From NCBI GenBank assembly GCA_034522175.1, contig JAXHLQ010000001.1, forward strand, positions 1,550,001 through 1,614,000: 64,000 nt of DNA, written 5' to 3'. The DNA comes from JAIPDZ01 sp034522175. GTDB lineage: Bacteria > Desulfobacterota > DSM-4660 > Desulfatiglandales > Desulfatiglandaceae. Position 1 is the stretch's first letter. Every line of letters starts with the position of its first letter. Below are positions 9,172 through 17,820 of this stretch, piece by piece. The position numbers and the translations under genes were made by a program. The notes under the pieces were generated by a model. The model did not search any database and was not told the DNA's origin. It worked only from the letters and a program-made list of their open reading frames with translations.

Positions 9172-9750
9172 TCATTCGACCTTGACCGTTTTGATGATCA
9201 CGGGTTCCACGGGCACATCAGACATCGTGCCTTTTTTTTCTGTCTTCACCCTGGAAATCTCGTCCACCACATCCATGCCAGCAATGACTTTACCGAATAC
9301 GGCATATCCCCAGCCCTGCGGCGTCTTGTTCTTATGGTTCAGAAAGGCATTGTTCTTGGTGTTGATGAAAAACTGGTCCGTGGCGCTGTGTGGATCCGAG
9401 GTTCGGGCCATAGCCACGGTCCCCCGGTCGTTCTTGAGGCCGTTGTCCGCCTCGTTTTCGACGGGCAGCTCGGTGAGTTTGCGGCTCATTTTCTCATCAA
9501 ACCCGCCGCCTTGAATCATGAAGTCGGGAATCACCCGGTGAAAAATCGTGCCGTCATAGTGCCCCCAGCGGGCATACCGAAGGAAATTCTCCACTGTTTT
9601 CGGGGCCTCATCCGGATAGAGTTCAATGACAATGGTTCCCTTTGAGGTATCCAACGTCACCTTCGGATTGTCGGCGCCCAAGGCAGCGCCTGTCATCGGT
9701 CCTGCCACCATGCTGCCTACGACCAAAAGTACCAAAGAACTGAGTTTCAT
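9172..9750 (-). CDS. Periplasmic cyclophilin-type peptidyl-prolyl isomerase
   Basis: 192 residues: a signal peptide (residues 1-25, ending GAALGA) and then a complete bacterial cyclophilin. Signature stretches are GTIVIELYPDEAPKTVENF, FHRVIPDFMIQGGGF (catalytic Arg in FHRV, Gln in MIQGG), GTVAMARTSDPHSATDQFFI and VFGKVIAGMDVV. It catalyses cis-trans isomerisation of X-Pro bonds in exported proteins. The product matches the PpiA type by export, although its sequence is closer to the short PpiB class, so I give no symbol. Single gene on the minus strand next to a repeat element. Confidence 0.92.
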   Translation of the reverse strand: MKLSSLVLLVVGSMVAGPMTGAALGADNPKVTLDTSKGTIVIELYPDEAPKTVENFLRYARWGHYDGTIFHRVIPDFMIQGGGFDEKMSRKLTELPVENEADNGLKNDRGTVAMARTSDPHSATDQFFINTKNNAFLNHKNKTPQGWGYAVFGKVIAGMDVVDEISRVKTEKKGTMSDVPVEPVIIKTVKVE

Positions 9751-9776
9751 TATACGCCTCCCGTCTGTTTATGGTT

Positions 9777-9992
9777 TCACTTCACCTTGAAATCGCCACC
9801 AGGATCCGGGTTGAGCAGCCGCAGCCTGACGAAAATCCAGGGGGCACCGAACCCGATCCAGAAGCCCATTATGCCATACGTTAAAAAAAGAGAATAAAAA
9901 ATTCCTTGTTTCCCAAAAACGTAAACAGCTCGAACGGGACATCCAACCAGGGACTGAACCCCTGAAGCCACAAAAGCGGCCCTACGCCCCAA
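9777..9992 (-). CDS. Possible small membrane protein
   Basis: 71 codons with a hydrophobic core near residues 28-52 (QGIFYSLFLTYGIMGFWIGF) and a basic tail ending FKVK. No family was recognised. It lies 26 bp upstream of the cyclophilin start in the same direction and could be its operon partner or the truncated end of a larger gene. Coding status is uncertain because the N-terminal 25 residues look non-coding in character. Confidence 0.3.
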   Translation of the reverse strand: MGRRAAFVASGVQSLVGCPVRAVYVFGKQGIFYSLFLTYGIMGFWIGFGAPWIFVRLRLLNPDPGGDFKVK

Positions 9993-10390
9993 TCATGCAC
10001 GCAATCGATGCCTGCCTCCAGTTATCATCCGGTATCGCCCTGCCTGATGCATCAGGTCAGAGACGGTTTGAACGGGCTTAAATGCTTTGTGAAAAGTGTG
10101 CATTATAATCCCCTTGGGGTTTCTGTTCGGGCACTGACCCGTCAAACACGGCATGCGAATTGGCTATCACAGGGAGGATGCCCTGTCAATTCGTTTTGGG
10201 CCTGAGCCTGTTTGAGCATTTCCGCAGATATCCCGACGAATCCACACTGCGACCGGACGCATAGGCCGTGAAGCTCTGCACCAGACCCGCCGCATGGAGC
10301 GGATTTTCCCTTGCCACCATGTTTTGTTTTCTTCTATAGTACGTCTCCGTATCGATCAACGTAAGGTCATTTTTTCAGGGAGGGAGAACC
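9993..10390. other. Non-coding gap upstream of eno
   Basis: About 400 bases between minus-strand genes and eno with no supported gene or repeat. The right end carries the eno ribosome site (AGGGAGGGAG). The eno promoter should lie here, but no convincing -35/-10 pair stands out. Confidence 0.4.
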
Positions 10391-11656
10391 ATGGAGACCA
10401 TAGAGCTGATTATGGGGAGGGAGATCCTGGATTCGAGAGGCAACCCCACGGTGGAGGTGGAGGTGGGACTGAGCGACGGGTCTTTTGGCCGGGCGGCCGT
10501 CCCATCGGGGGCCTCCACGGGCAAATTCGAGGCCGTGGAACTTCGGGATAAACGGAAGAAACGATACCATGGGAAAGGAGTGGAGGGCGCCGTTAACAAC
10601 GTCAATAAGGTGATCGCACCGGCACTCATCGGCCTGGAGGCCACGGAGCAGCGGCTCATTGACAAGACCCTCCTGGAACTGGACGGGACCCCCAATAAAA
10701 GAAAACTCGGGGCCAACGCCATACTGGGTGTCTCTCTCGCCGTGGCCCGGGCGGCAGCGGATTCCCTGTTCATGCCCTTGTATCGCTATATCGGCGGGAC
10801 CAATGCCTGTCGACTCCCCATGCCCATGATGAACATCCTCAACGGCGGGCTTCACGCGTCCAACAGCGTGGATATTCAGGAATTCATGATCATGCCCGTG
10901 GGCGGTAAGACCTTCAAGGAGGGCCTCAGAATCGGTGCCGAGGTTTTCCACACCCTGGCCCGGGTCCTCAAGAAAAAGGGATATGCCACGGCCGTAGGCG
11001 ATGAAGGGGGATTTGCCCCGGATCTGCCCTCAGATGAAGCGGCCGTCGAGATGATCCTGACCGGCATTAAGGAAGCGGGCTATGAGGCAGGCAAGGATGT
11101 GTTGCTTGCCCTGGATCCGGCCTCATCGTCCTTTTACAAGAACGGCAAGTATGTCTTTGCCAAATCGGATCAATCCGTGCGGAACGGCGATGAGATGATC
11201 GATTTTTATGCGGACTGGGTCTCGCGTTATCCCATTTACTCCATCGAAGACGGTCTGGATGAAAATGACTGGAAACACTGGAAAAAAATGACAGAAAGGC
11301 TCGGCGACCAGATCCAGATCGTGGGCGATGATCTCTTTGTGACCAATACCAAGCGGATCCGGAAGGGGATCAAAGACCAATCCGCCAATGCAGTCCTGAT
11401 AAAGCTCAATCAAATCGGCACACTCACCGAGACCCTCGAGGCGGTGGAGATGACCCACCGGGCGGGCTGGAGGGCCGTCATCTCTCACCGATCCGGAGAA
11501 ACCGAGGATACCTTTATCGCAGACCTCGCCGTGGCCACGGGAACCGGTCAGATCAAGACCGGGTCTTTGTGCCGGTCCGAAAGAATATGCAAATACAACC
11601 AGCTTTTGAGAATTGAGCAGGAACTGGGAAAAGACGCTGAATTCGGGTTGATTTAA
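10391..11656 (+). CDS. eno: Enolase
   Basis: Glycolytic enzyme interconverting 2-phosphoglycerate and phosphoenolpyruvate. The 421 residues align over the full family length. The substrate loop is GNPTVEVEV and PSGASTGKFEAVELRD, Mg2+ ligands occur in LALDPASSSF, SIEDGLDENDW and VGDDLFVTN, and the catalytic lysine region is VLIKLNQIGTLTET, followed by ISHRSGETEDTFIADLAV. The C-terminus KYNQLLRIEQELG is typical. A strong AGGGAGGGAG site sits 5-6 nt before ATG. The next small gene follows after a short repeat-like spacer. Confidence 0.97.
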   Translation: METIELIMGREILDSRGNPTVEVEVGLSDGSFGRAAVPSGASTGKFEAVELRDKRKKRYHGKGVEGAVNNVNKVIAPALIGLEATEQRLIDKTLLELDGTPNKRKLGANAILGVSLAVARAAADSLFMPLYRYIGGTNACRLPMPMMNILNGGLHASNSVDIQEFMIMPVGGKTFKEGLRIGAEVFHTLARVLKKKGYATAVGDEGGFAPDLPSDEAAVEMILTGIKEAGYEAGKDVLLALDPASSSFYKNGKYVFAKSDQSVRNGDEMIDFYADWVSRYPIYSIEDGLDENDWKHWKKMTERLGDQIQIVGDDLFVTNTKRIRKGIKDQSANAVLIKLNQIGTLTETLEAVEMTHRAGWRAVISHRSGETEDTFIADLAVATGTGQIKTGSLCRSERICKYNQLLRIEQELGKDAEFGLI

Positions 11657-11759
11657 AAGATCAAAAATACCATAGCGCCACAAAGTCACGAAGGCACCAA
11701 GAATGAAATCTGGATTCAAAACCCTTTGTGCCTTGGTGGCAAAGAGGAAAAGGACCAAA

Positions 11760-12020
11760 ATGGCCTACGATGCAAGCAAGGACAAAGTCCTTATAAGTTG
11801 GGAAAACGAGGAGACCGGGCTCAACGTGTCCATTAACCAATACGGGGACGGAGAGCCCAAACTGCAGATCGGCCCCAGGACCTACACCCGAAAGGACGGC
11901 AAGAAGAGCACCACCAAGGCGGGACGTCTCTCCATCGATGATGTCGTCTGGCTCAACGATATCCTGGAATCCGTGAAGGATAAGATGAAAGACCTCTTCT
12001 TAGATGAAGAGGTTCAGTGA
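11760..12020 (+). CDS. Small conserved hypothetical, possibly PC4-like nucleic-acid binding
   Basis: 86 residues from the ATG at 11760; an upstream in-frame start at 11703 falls in a repeat-like spacer and is less likely. The order is strand-rich N-terminus (DKVLISWENEETGLNVSINQ), a basic turn (TYTRKDGKKSTTKAGRLS) and a C-terminal helix (DDVVWLNDILESVKDKMKDL). Beta strands, a K/T-rich G-R-L-S turn and a closing helix recall the PC4/YdbC single-strand-binding fold, but this is a resemblance only. It lies 100 bp after eno in the same direction. Confidence 0.65.
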   Translation: MAYDASKDKVLISWENEETGLNVSINQYGDGEPKLQIGPRTYTRKDGKKSTTKAGRLSIDDVVWLNDILESVKDKMKDLFLDEEVQ

Positions 12021-12051
12021 TCCTGGAACGGAGGGGTTTTTTGTAATGCGC

Positions 12052-13399
12052 TCACCCCAGCGCGGATTGAACCACGTCCGCCAGTTGACGGGCGTACCGT
12101 TCGGTCAGGTCAATATCGGGGCCCTCCACCATGACACGACAGAGGTTCTGAGTGCCGGAATAGCGGATCAACACCCGCCCCCGTGAACCGAGTTCGGCTT
12201 CTACATCTTCGATGGCGCGGACGATGGCGGGTACGGAGGCGATCTCCTTTTTTTCGGATACCGCCACATTGATCAATCGTTGAGGATAAACCCGCATGAG
12301 ATTGGCCAGTGCTGAAAGGGGTTTTTTCTCCCGCATCATGGCGGCAACGAGCTGCATGGCCGTGATCATCCCATCGCTGGTGGTGTGATGGTCCAGAAGA
12401 ATGATGTGACCGGATTCCTCCCCCCCTGCCACAGCCTCGAGACGCAACATATCCCTAAGCACATACCGGTCCCCTACCGGTGAAGCATGGCGCTCGATGC
12501 CGAGGCGTTGACATCCTTTCGTGAACCCGATGTTGCTCATCACACTGCTGACCACACGGTTGTGCTTCAACCGTCCCTGATCCTTCAGGGTTTTGGCACA
12601 GATCAGGAGAATCTGATCCCCGGTGATCTCATGGCCGGTTTCATCCACCGCAATGAGCCGATCGCCATCGCCGTCAAAGGCGAATCCCACATCGGCCCCG
12701 CTCATCCTCACCTGTTTTTGGAGATCCTCCGTATGCTCTGAGCCGCATTGGTTATTGATGTTCGTGCCGTCGGGTTGGTCGTGAATAGTCAGCACATCCG
12801 CCCCGAGGTCCGCGAACAGATCCGGCGCGGTATGGCAGGTGGCGCCGTTGGCCGTATCCAGAACCATGCTGATCCCGGCCATGGTGATCTCCTCAGGAAA
12901 GCACCCTTTAAGAAACTGCTTATACCGAGGCAGAACATCGCGGACGTGTGCCACCTGGCCGATGTTCCGGGCCTTGGGGAGGGATGTCTCGGGAATTCCC
13001 TCGGTGAGCAGGGCCTCGACCCGATCCTCCATATCATCCGGGAGCTTGAATCCGTCCCCGCTGAAGATCTTGATCCCATTGTCGGCGTAAGCGTTGTGAG
13101 ATGCGGAGATGACCACGCCCGCGTCCATGGCCGTATCCCGGGTCATGAAGGCCACACCCGGTGTGGAAAGCACGCCAAGGAGTCTGGCCTCTCCCCCCGG
13201 CTGCCACCCCGGCGGCCAGGGCGCATTCCAGCATGCTCCCTGAAATGCGGGTGTCTCTTCCGATAGCGACACGCACCCGCTCTTTTTCTTGTCTATAGAG
13301 GCAGCTTAAGGCTTCGCCCACCCGGAATGCGGTCACGCCATCCACGGGCGGCCGGTTGGCCTCCCCTCGAATCCCGTCCGTACCGAACCATTTCCCCAT
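12052..13399 (-). CDS. glmM: Phosphoglucosamine mutase, one frameshift
   Basis: Converts glucosamine-6-phosphate to glucosamine-1-phosphate for UDP-GlcNAc synthesis. The first 70 residues (MGKWFGTDGIRGEANRPP, AIGRDTRISGS, ALAAGVAAGG) are in one frame. The rest (EARLLGVLSTPGVAF to the end) is in another, meeting at a run of six C on the plus strand (13193-13198). Dropping one base restores a 449-residue enzyme. The active-site serine loop VVISASHNAYADNG, the metal loop AFDGDGDRLIAVD and the C-terminal phosphate loop RYSGTQNLCRVMVE are all present. It is probably intact in the organism, as it is normally essential. Confidence 0.92.
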
Positions 13400-13597
13400 T
13401 TATTTCCCTCGTGCCACGGGTTCTCCCCGGCTCGGTTTTGCGGTCGAATTCCCGACCGATACATTGCCTTGGATGCTCCGATCCACTTCTGTAATTGACA
13501 CATGATTCAGATATCTTTTATACTTTCCCGATTAAAAATGCAATCCGTTCACTGTTTTCCAACGGGGTGACGACTTGCAAGGAGACCATCAACAATA

Positions 13598-13894
13598 ATG
13601 GACAAAAAGGATCCCACAGAGACGACGTTTTCGTTTCCCACTTGCGGGGGAAAGCCCAAGGTTCCTTCGGATAAGGAAACCGAGGCGCTGACTGCCATGA
13701 AGGCCATCAAGGAACGGGTGCGGCATTTGAAAGCATCCAAGGGAAAAGCCGACCCCGGTGATAGTGAAGCCCTTGATAATGAACTGGCCCGGCTGAAAAC
13801 GGACTGGGAAACGTGGGAAGATAAACGGGCCGCTGCTGCGAAGGAGCGGATGATCCTTCTCGGGCACGAAGAACATCCCTCGGGACAGGATTAA
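13598..13894 (+). CDS. Small charged coiled-coil hypothetical
   Basis: 98 residues, highly charged. A short N-terminus contains FSFPTCGGKPK, then helical segments rich in Lys, Glu and Ala (ALTAMKAIKERVRHLKASK, ALDNELARLKTDWETWEDK) are likely to form a coiled coil. No enzymatic motif and no known family recognised. It lies 39 nt upstream of the hydrolase gene start in the same direction and may share its transcript. Confidence 0.6.
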   Translation: MDKKDPTETTFSFPTCGGKPKVPSDKETEALTAMKAIKERVRHLKASKGKADPGDSEALDNELARLKTDWETWEDKRAAAAKERMILLGHEEHPSGQD

Positions 13895-13933
13895 CCACCT
13901 GTAAACATGATGAAAGCGTCAATGAGAGGAACC

Positions 13934-14485
13934 ATGGATATTTCGCTTCTGAAAAGAGAGAACACCGGACTAATCATCGTCGATATGCAGGAAAAGCTGA
14001 TGGGGGCCATGCCGAACAGAGATCGGGTGATGGACAGGGCCGTTAAACTCATCCACCTGGCGAGGGTATTTGATCTGCATATTATCCTCACGGAACAGAA
14101 TCCAAAGGGGTTGGGGGCCACGCTGCCGGAGATCCAGGAACACCTTCCGGCGTATGATCCCATCGACAAGATGGATTTTAACTGCCTTGCCGTTGAGGCC
14201 TTCAATAAACGCCTGGAGGAAGTCCGGCTCCACAACATCGTCCTGATGGGTGTTGAAACCCACATCTGCATATTTCAGACATGTGTTTCCCTTCTTGAAC
14301 GGGGATACCGGGTCCACATCCCGCATCACGCCGTGGATTCCAGGACATCAGACAACTGGCAGATCGGTCTGTCCCTCATGCGGGATTGCGGCGCCCTCAT
14401 CACCTCGGCTGAGACCATCATCTTTCAGATGTTGAAGAAGGCCGGCACCAAACCCTTCAAGGCCATGCTTCAACATGTGAAATAG
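13934..14485 (+). CDS. Isochorismatase-family cysteine hydrolase
   Basis: About 183 residues from the ATG at 13934, which has AGAGGAACC just upstream; alternative ATGs at 13907 and 13922 lack this. The fold is shown by GLIIVDMQEKLM (Asp of the triad), the lysine in DKMDFNC, and GVETHICIFQT with the cis-peptide and nucleophilic Cys in HIC. Members hydrolyse amides or vinyl ethers (nicotinamidase, isochorismatase, ureidoacrylate hydrolase). Nothing around indicates the substrate. It is followed at 50 bp by dus. Confidence 0.87.
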   Translation: MDISLLKRENTGLIIVDMQEKLMGAMPNRDRVMDRAVKLIHLARVFDLHIILTEQNPKGLGATLPEIQEHLPAYDPIDKMDFNCLAVEAFNKRLEEVRLHNIVLMGVETHICIFQTCVSLLERGYRVHIPHHAVDSRTSDNWQIGLSLMRDCGALITSAETIIFQMLKKAGTKPFKAMLQHVK

Positions 14486-14538
14486 GATACGGCATCCGCA
14501 GGCTGCCATTTCCCCGCTCAGGGCGGGAAAGCGGTTTT

Positions 14539-15567
14539 ATGTTCCAAATCGGAGAATTGAAACTCGAAAACCGGTTGATCCTCGCCCCCATGGCGGGGAT
14601 CACCAACCTCCCCTTCAGACGCATTGCCAAAAAGATGGGGGTATCCCTCGTCACCAGCGAGATGGTGAGCGCGGTGGGGTTGGCGAGGGGTAGCGGGAAG
14701 ACCTTCAACTATCTCAGGAGCGTCTCGGAAGAAAGGCCCCTCGCCGTACAGATATTCGGCGCGGATCCCGGGATCATGGCCGAGGCGGCATCGATTGTGG
14801 TGTCGGCCGGGGCCGATGTGGTGGACATTAATATGGGATGCCCTGCCCGAAAGGTGGTCCGGACAGGCGGCGGCGGGTCGCTGCTCAAGGTACCGCATGG
14901 CGTCGCAGAGATGGTCCGTGCGGTTCGGGAGGCCTGTCCGGTTCCTCTGACCGTTAAGATGCGCTCCGGCTGGTCAGTGAATCACCCACAGGCGTATGAC
15001 ATTGCCCCCCTCATTGAAGAGGCCGGTGCCGACGCCATTACCGTGCACCCGCGATATGTGACCCAGGGATTCTCAGGAACGGCCGACTGGAATGTGATCT
15101 CGAGGGTCAAAACCCTTGTCCGTATCCCGGTTATTGGAAACGGGGATATCACAACCCCCCAAATGGCCCTCCAGATGCGGGAGGAGACCCAATGTGATGC
15201 GGTGATGGTGGGTCGGGGGGCCGTCGGCAACCCCTGGCTCTTAAAACAGATCCTGGAACTTCAGGAAGGAAGACCCCTGTCTCAACCGGGGATCGCCGAA
15301 CGTCAGGCCGTCATCCTTGAGCATTTCCATCTGCTCAAGACAATGATCGGGGAGCAGAGGGCGTCAAAGGCCATGCGCGGGCTCCTGCTGAAATACACCA
15401 AGGGACTCCCCCACAGCAGCCGGTTCAGGGGCGCATTTACAGGCGTCAAAGACCTGCGATCCATCATGGATGCCATGGACGACTACTTTGCTGCCCTGGA
15501 AGACTCTGCCTGCAGGCGTATCGCCACCCAGCCCGCCCACAGCCCAATGGGGACCACCGCATCATGA
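14539..15567 (+). CDS. dus: tRNA-dihydrouridine synthase
   Basis: FMN-dependent enzyme reducing uridines in the tRNA D-loop. 342 residues in the DusB-like arrangement: FMN-binding ILAPMAGITNLPFRRI, TSEMVSAVGLARG, VQIFGADPG, the catalytic-cysteine motif DINMGCPARKV, KMRSGW, ITVHPRYVTQGFSG, VIGNGDITTP and VMVGRGAVGNPWL, then the helical tRNA-binding domain. The end overlaps the ispH-ubiA start by 4 nt (ATGA), so the two are translationally coupled. Confidence 0.93.
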   Translation: MFQIGELKLENRLILAPMAGITNLPFRRIAKKMGVSLVTSEMVSAVGLARGSGKTFNYLRSVSEERPLAVQIFGADPGIMAEAASIVVSAGADVVDINMGCPARKVVRTGGGGSLLKVPHGVAEMVRAVREACPVPLTVKMRSGWSVNHPQAYDIAPLIEEAGADAITVHPRYVTQGFSGTADWNVISRVKTLVRIPVIGNGDITTPQMALQMREETQCDAVMVGRGAVGNPWLLKQILELQEGRPLSQPGIAERQAVILEHFHLLKTMIGEQRASKAMRGLLLKYTKGLPHSSRFRGAFTGVKDLRSIMDAMDDYFAALEDSACRRIATQPAHSPMGTTAS

Positions 15568-17300
15568 AGGTCAAACTGGCCAAGACAGCAGGCTTTTGCA
15601 TGGGGGTGCGACGCGCCATGGAGATTGTCATGGCGGAGGCCAACAAGGCGGAAGGGCCCCTGTTTACCTTCGGCCCGCTGATCCACAACCACCAGGTCCT
15701 TGATCTGCTGAAATCCAAGGGGGTCCGGGTGATTGATACCGTGGAAGGGATTGAAGAGGGAAAAATCATCATCCGTGCCCATGGCATCCCGCCCCAGAAG
15801 CGGCAAATGATCGAGAACAGCGGCCTCCAGGTCATTGACGCCACCTGCCCCAAAGTGACCCGCGTCCAGGCCATCATTCGCCATTTCACCAGAAAGGGTC
15901 ACGCGGCGGTGATTGTGGGCGACCAGGACCATGCAGAGGTGATCGGCCTCATGGGATACAGCGAGATGCCCGCCCATGTGATTCAACAGGAAGCCGACGT
16001 ATCCGCACTCCCCGAACTTCAACAACCCTTTGTGGTGGCCCAGACGACCCAGAACGAAAAGAATTTCAGGGCGGTGGTGAAGGCGCTCGAGAGGCGTTTC
16101 CCCGATCTTGAGGTCTTTGACACCATCTGCGATGCCACCCACGAACGTCAGCAGGAAGTCAGGACGTTTAAGGGTCAGATGGATGGGGTGGTGGTGGTCG
16201 GGGGCTATCACAGCGGCAATACCCGGCGCCTGGTTCAGATATCCCGGGGAGGGGGCATGCCCACCTTTCACGTGGAGACGGAAAAGGACCTGGACAAGAA
16301 GGCCCTCTCCCAGATGAATACCATCGGTCTCACGGCCGGGGCCTCCACACCCCACTGGATGATCAAAACGGTGGTCAGCGAGATTGAACAGATCCGGGGG
16401 TGGCGGGAGACGGGACTCATCCGCCGAGCGAGACAGGCCCTGCGGTTTTTGGTGCTCAGTAATCTGATTGCAGCGGCCGGGGCATTTTCTCTGGCCTATG
16501 GGGCGTCGGTGCTGGCTGGGAAGGGGCACACCCTCATATTTCCCATCCTGGCCTTTTTTTACATCTACGCCATGCACGTTTTTAACCGGTTTCTGGACAA
16601 GGGTGCCAGTGTCTATAACGACCCGGACCGGGCCGCCTTTTTAAATCACTACCGAAAACTGCTGGTGATCACCGGGTTGACCGGCATCGTCGTGGCACTG
16701 GGTCTGGCCTATACGGTCGGTATGGTGACCTTTCTCATCCTTTTGGGGTTGAGTGCCCTGGGGGTCATCTACAGTATCCCCGTTGTTCCCAAAGCCATGA
16801 AAGGTAAAGCCCGGTATTCGCGAATTAAGGATATTCCCGGGTCCCGAAGCCTCTCCGAAGCCCTTGCGTGGACGGCCGTCATCGTTGTGCTGCCGACCCT
16901 TGAAAACGGGGACATCACATGGCACGCCGCTTTGGCCACAGGGTCCATGGTCTTCTCGCTGAGCTACGTGCGGGCCATCCTTTTCAGTCTCTTCCAGGTC
17001 GAGGGCGATCTGATGGTGGGCACAGAGACCCTTCCCATTTCGCTCGGAAAAGAGCGGACCATGCAACTCCTCAAAATCGTCTTGTTCATCACCGCCCTTA
17101 TCCTGGGGTTGAGTCCGCTTCTGAATATCACCGCACCGGCCACCTGCTTTCTCCTCTTTCCCCTTTTTACCCTGTCGGTGTGCCTTCTCGCCTACGAAAA
17201 AGGGCGGCTCCATCCCGGCCTGATGCTCGAGTCCCTGGTGGAGAGCAATTTCCTCATGACCGGCATCGTGGTGGCGGTCGGACAGTCGTTGCTTCATTAA
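15564..17300 (+). CDS. ispH: IspH (HMBPP reductase) fused to a UbiA-type prenyltransferase
   Basis: 578 residues in one frame. Residues 1-280 are IspH, the last enzyme of the methylerythritol-phosphate pathway, with its three [4Fe-4S] cysteines at 12 (GFCMGV), 95 (DATCPKV) and 189 (DTICDAT) and the substrate motif HAEVIG. Residues about 290-578 are a membrane UbiA prenyltransferase: eight or so hydrophobic helices, a first Asp-rich motif NRFLDKGASVYNDPD, and a second polar loop KDIPGSRSLSEA. The fusion would couple formation of C5 prenyl diphosphates to a membrane prenylation step. The aromatic acceptor is unknown. The motif-1 spacing is slightly off the classic NDxxDxxxD. Coupled to dus by ATGA overlap. 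Confidence 0.93.
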   Translation: MKVKLAKTAGFCMGVRRAMEIVMAEANKAEGPLFTFGPLIHNHQVLDLLKSKGVRVIDTVEGIEEGKIIIRAHGIPPQKRQMIENSGLQVIDATCPKVTRVQAIIRHFTRKGHAAVIVGDQDHAEVIGLMGYSEMPAHVIQQEADVSALPELQQPFVVAQTTQNEKNFRAVVKALERRFPDLEVFDTICDATHERQQEVRTFKGQMDGVVVVGGYHSGNTRRLVQISRGGGMPTFHVETEKDLDKKALSQMNTIGLTAGASTPHWMIKTVVSEIEQIRGWRETGLIRRARQALRFLVLSNLIAAAGAFSLAYGASVLAGKGHTLIFPILAFFYIYAMHVFNRFLDKGASVYNDPDRAAFLNHYRKLLVITGLTGIVVALGLAYTVGMVTFLILLGLSALGVIYSIPVVPKAMKGKARYSRIKDIPGSRSLSEALAWTAVIVVLPTLENGDITWHAALATGSMVFSLSYVRAILFSLFQVEGDLMVGTETLPISLGKERTMQLLKIVLFITALILGLSPLLNITAPATCFLLFPLFTLSVCLLAYEKGRLHPGLMLESLVESNFLMTGIVVAVGQSLLH

Positions 17301-17376
17301 CCGAGGTTTGTTTGACAGGGGGGTGACATCGATGGGGCAGAAATGCATTGAGAAGACGGCAAGACACGAATACGCC

Positions 17377-17793
17377 GTCTCATAAATTTTGTCCTTAATT
17401 TTGGCAATTTAACAGCATCGCAAATGCTGGGTTCAATGAAATCACAATATTCAAATCCCAAATCACAAAGAATATCCAAATTCCAATCCCGCGCAATCGC
17501 GGGATCAAAATTCGAAATAGCGCGTGCAAAGGGTTGGCGGCACACCCTTGATATGGATCCCGGAAAAATCAATTCAGTGATGCCGGGCGCTTTACGATAT
17601 TCCCACGGGTACCGCACCGGCCCAAAAGAGACATCTTACATCTTAAACTTTGCTGTTTGGTCATTGGGATTTATTTGAAATTTGGTGCTTGAGATTTGGA
17701 ACTCCCGCTTCTCTGTCTGTTTGCAGTGGGTTAAACAGGGACCAGTTGCTTCGAATAGCATCTTGCCATTATCGGAGACAGAACTTGTGAGAC
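17377..17793 (+). repeat. 417-bp inverted-end repeat, left copy
   Basis: Begins GTCTCATAAATTTTGTCC and ends with the imperfect complement (GACAGAACTTGTGAGAC). A 446-bp homologue lies in inverse orientation at 36374-36819. Shared inner landmarks are CCCGCGCAATCGCGGGATC, TTGATATGGATCCCGG and TTTGCAGTGGGTTAAA. It has no coding capacity and behaves as a miniature non-autonomous transposon. Its right end lies 27 bp before the molybdoenzyme start and may affect that gene's expression. Confidence 0.8.
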
Positions 17794-17820
17794 GCGGCAC
17801 GAAAGGGAAGGACGAACCGC

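Noticed and set aside
15483..16577. 364-codon minus-strand frame
   Set aside because: Antisense to ispH-ubiA. The plus strand carries all catalytic cysteines in frame.
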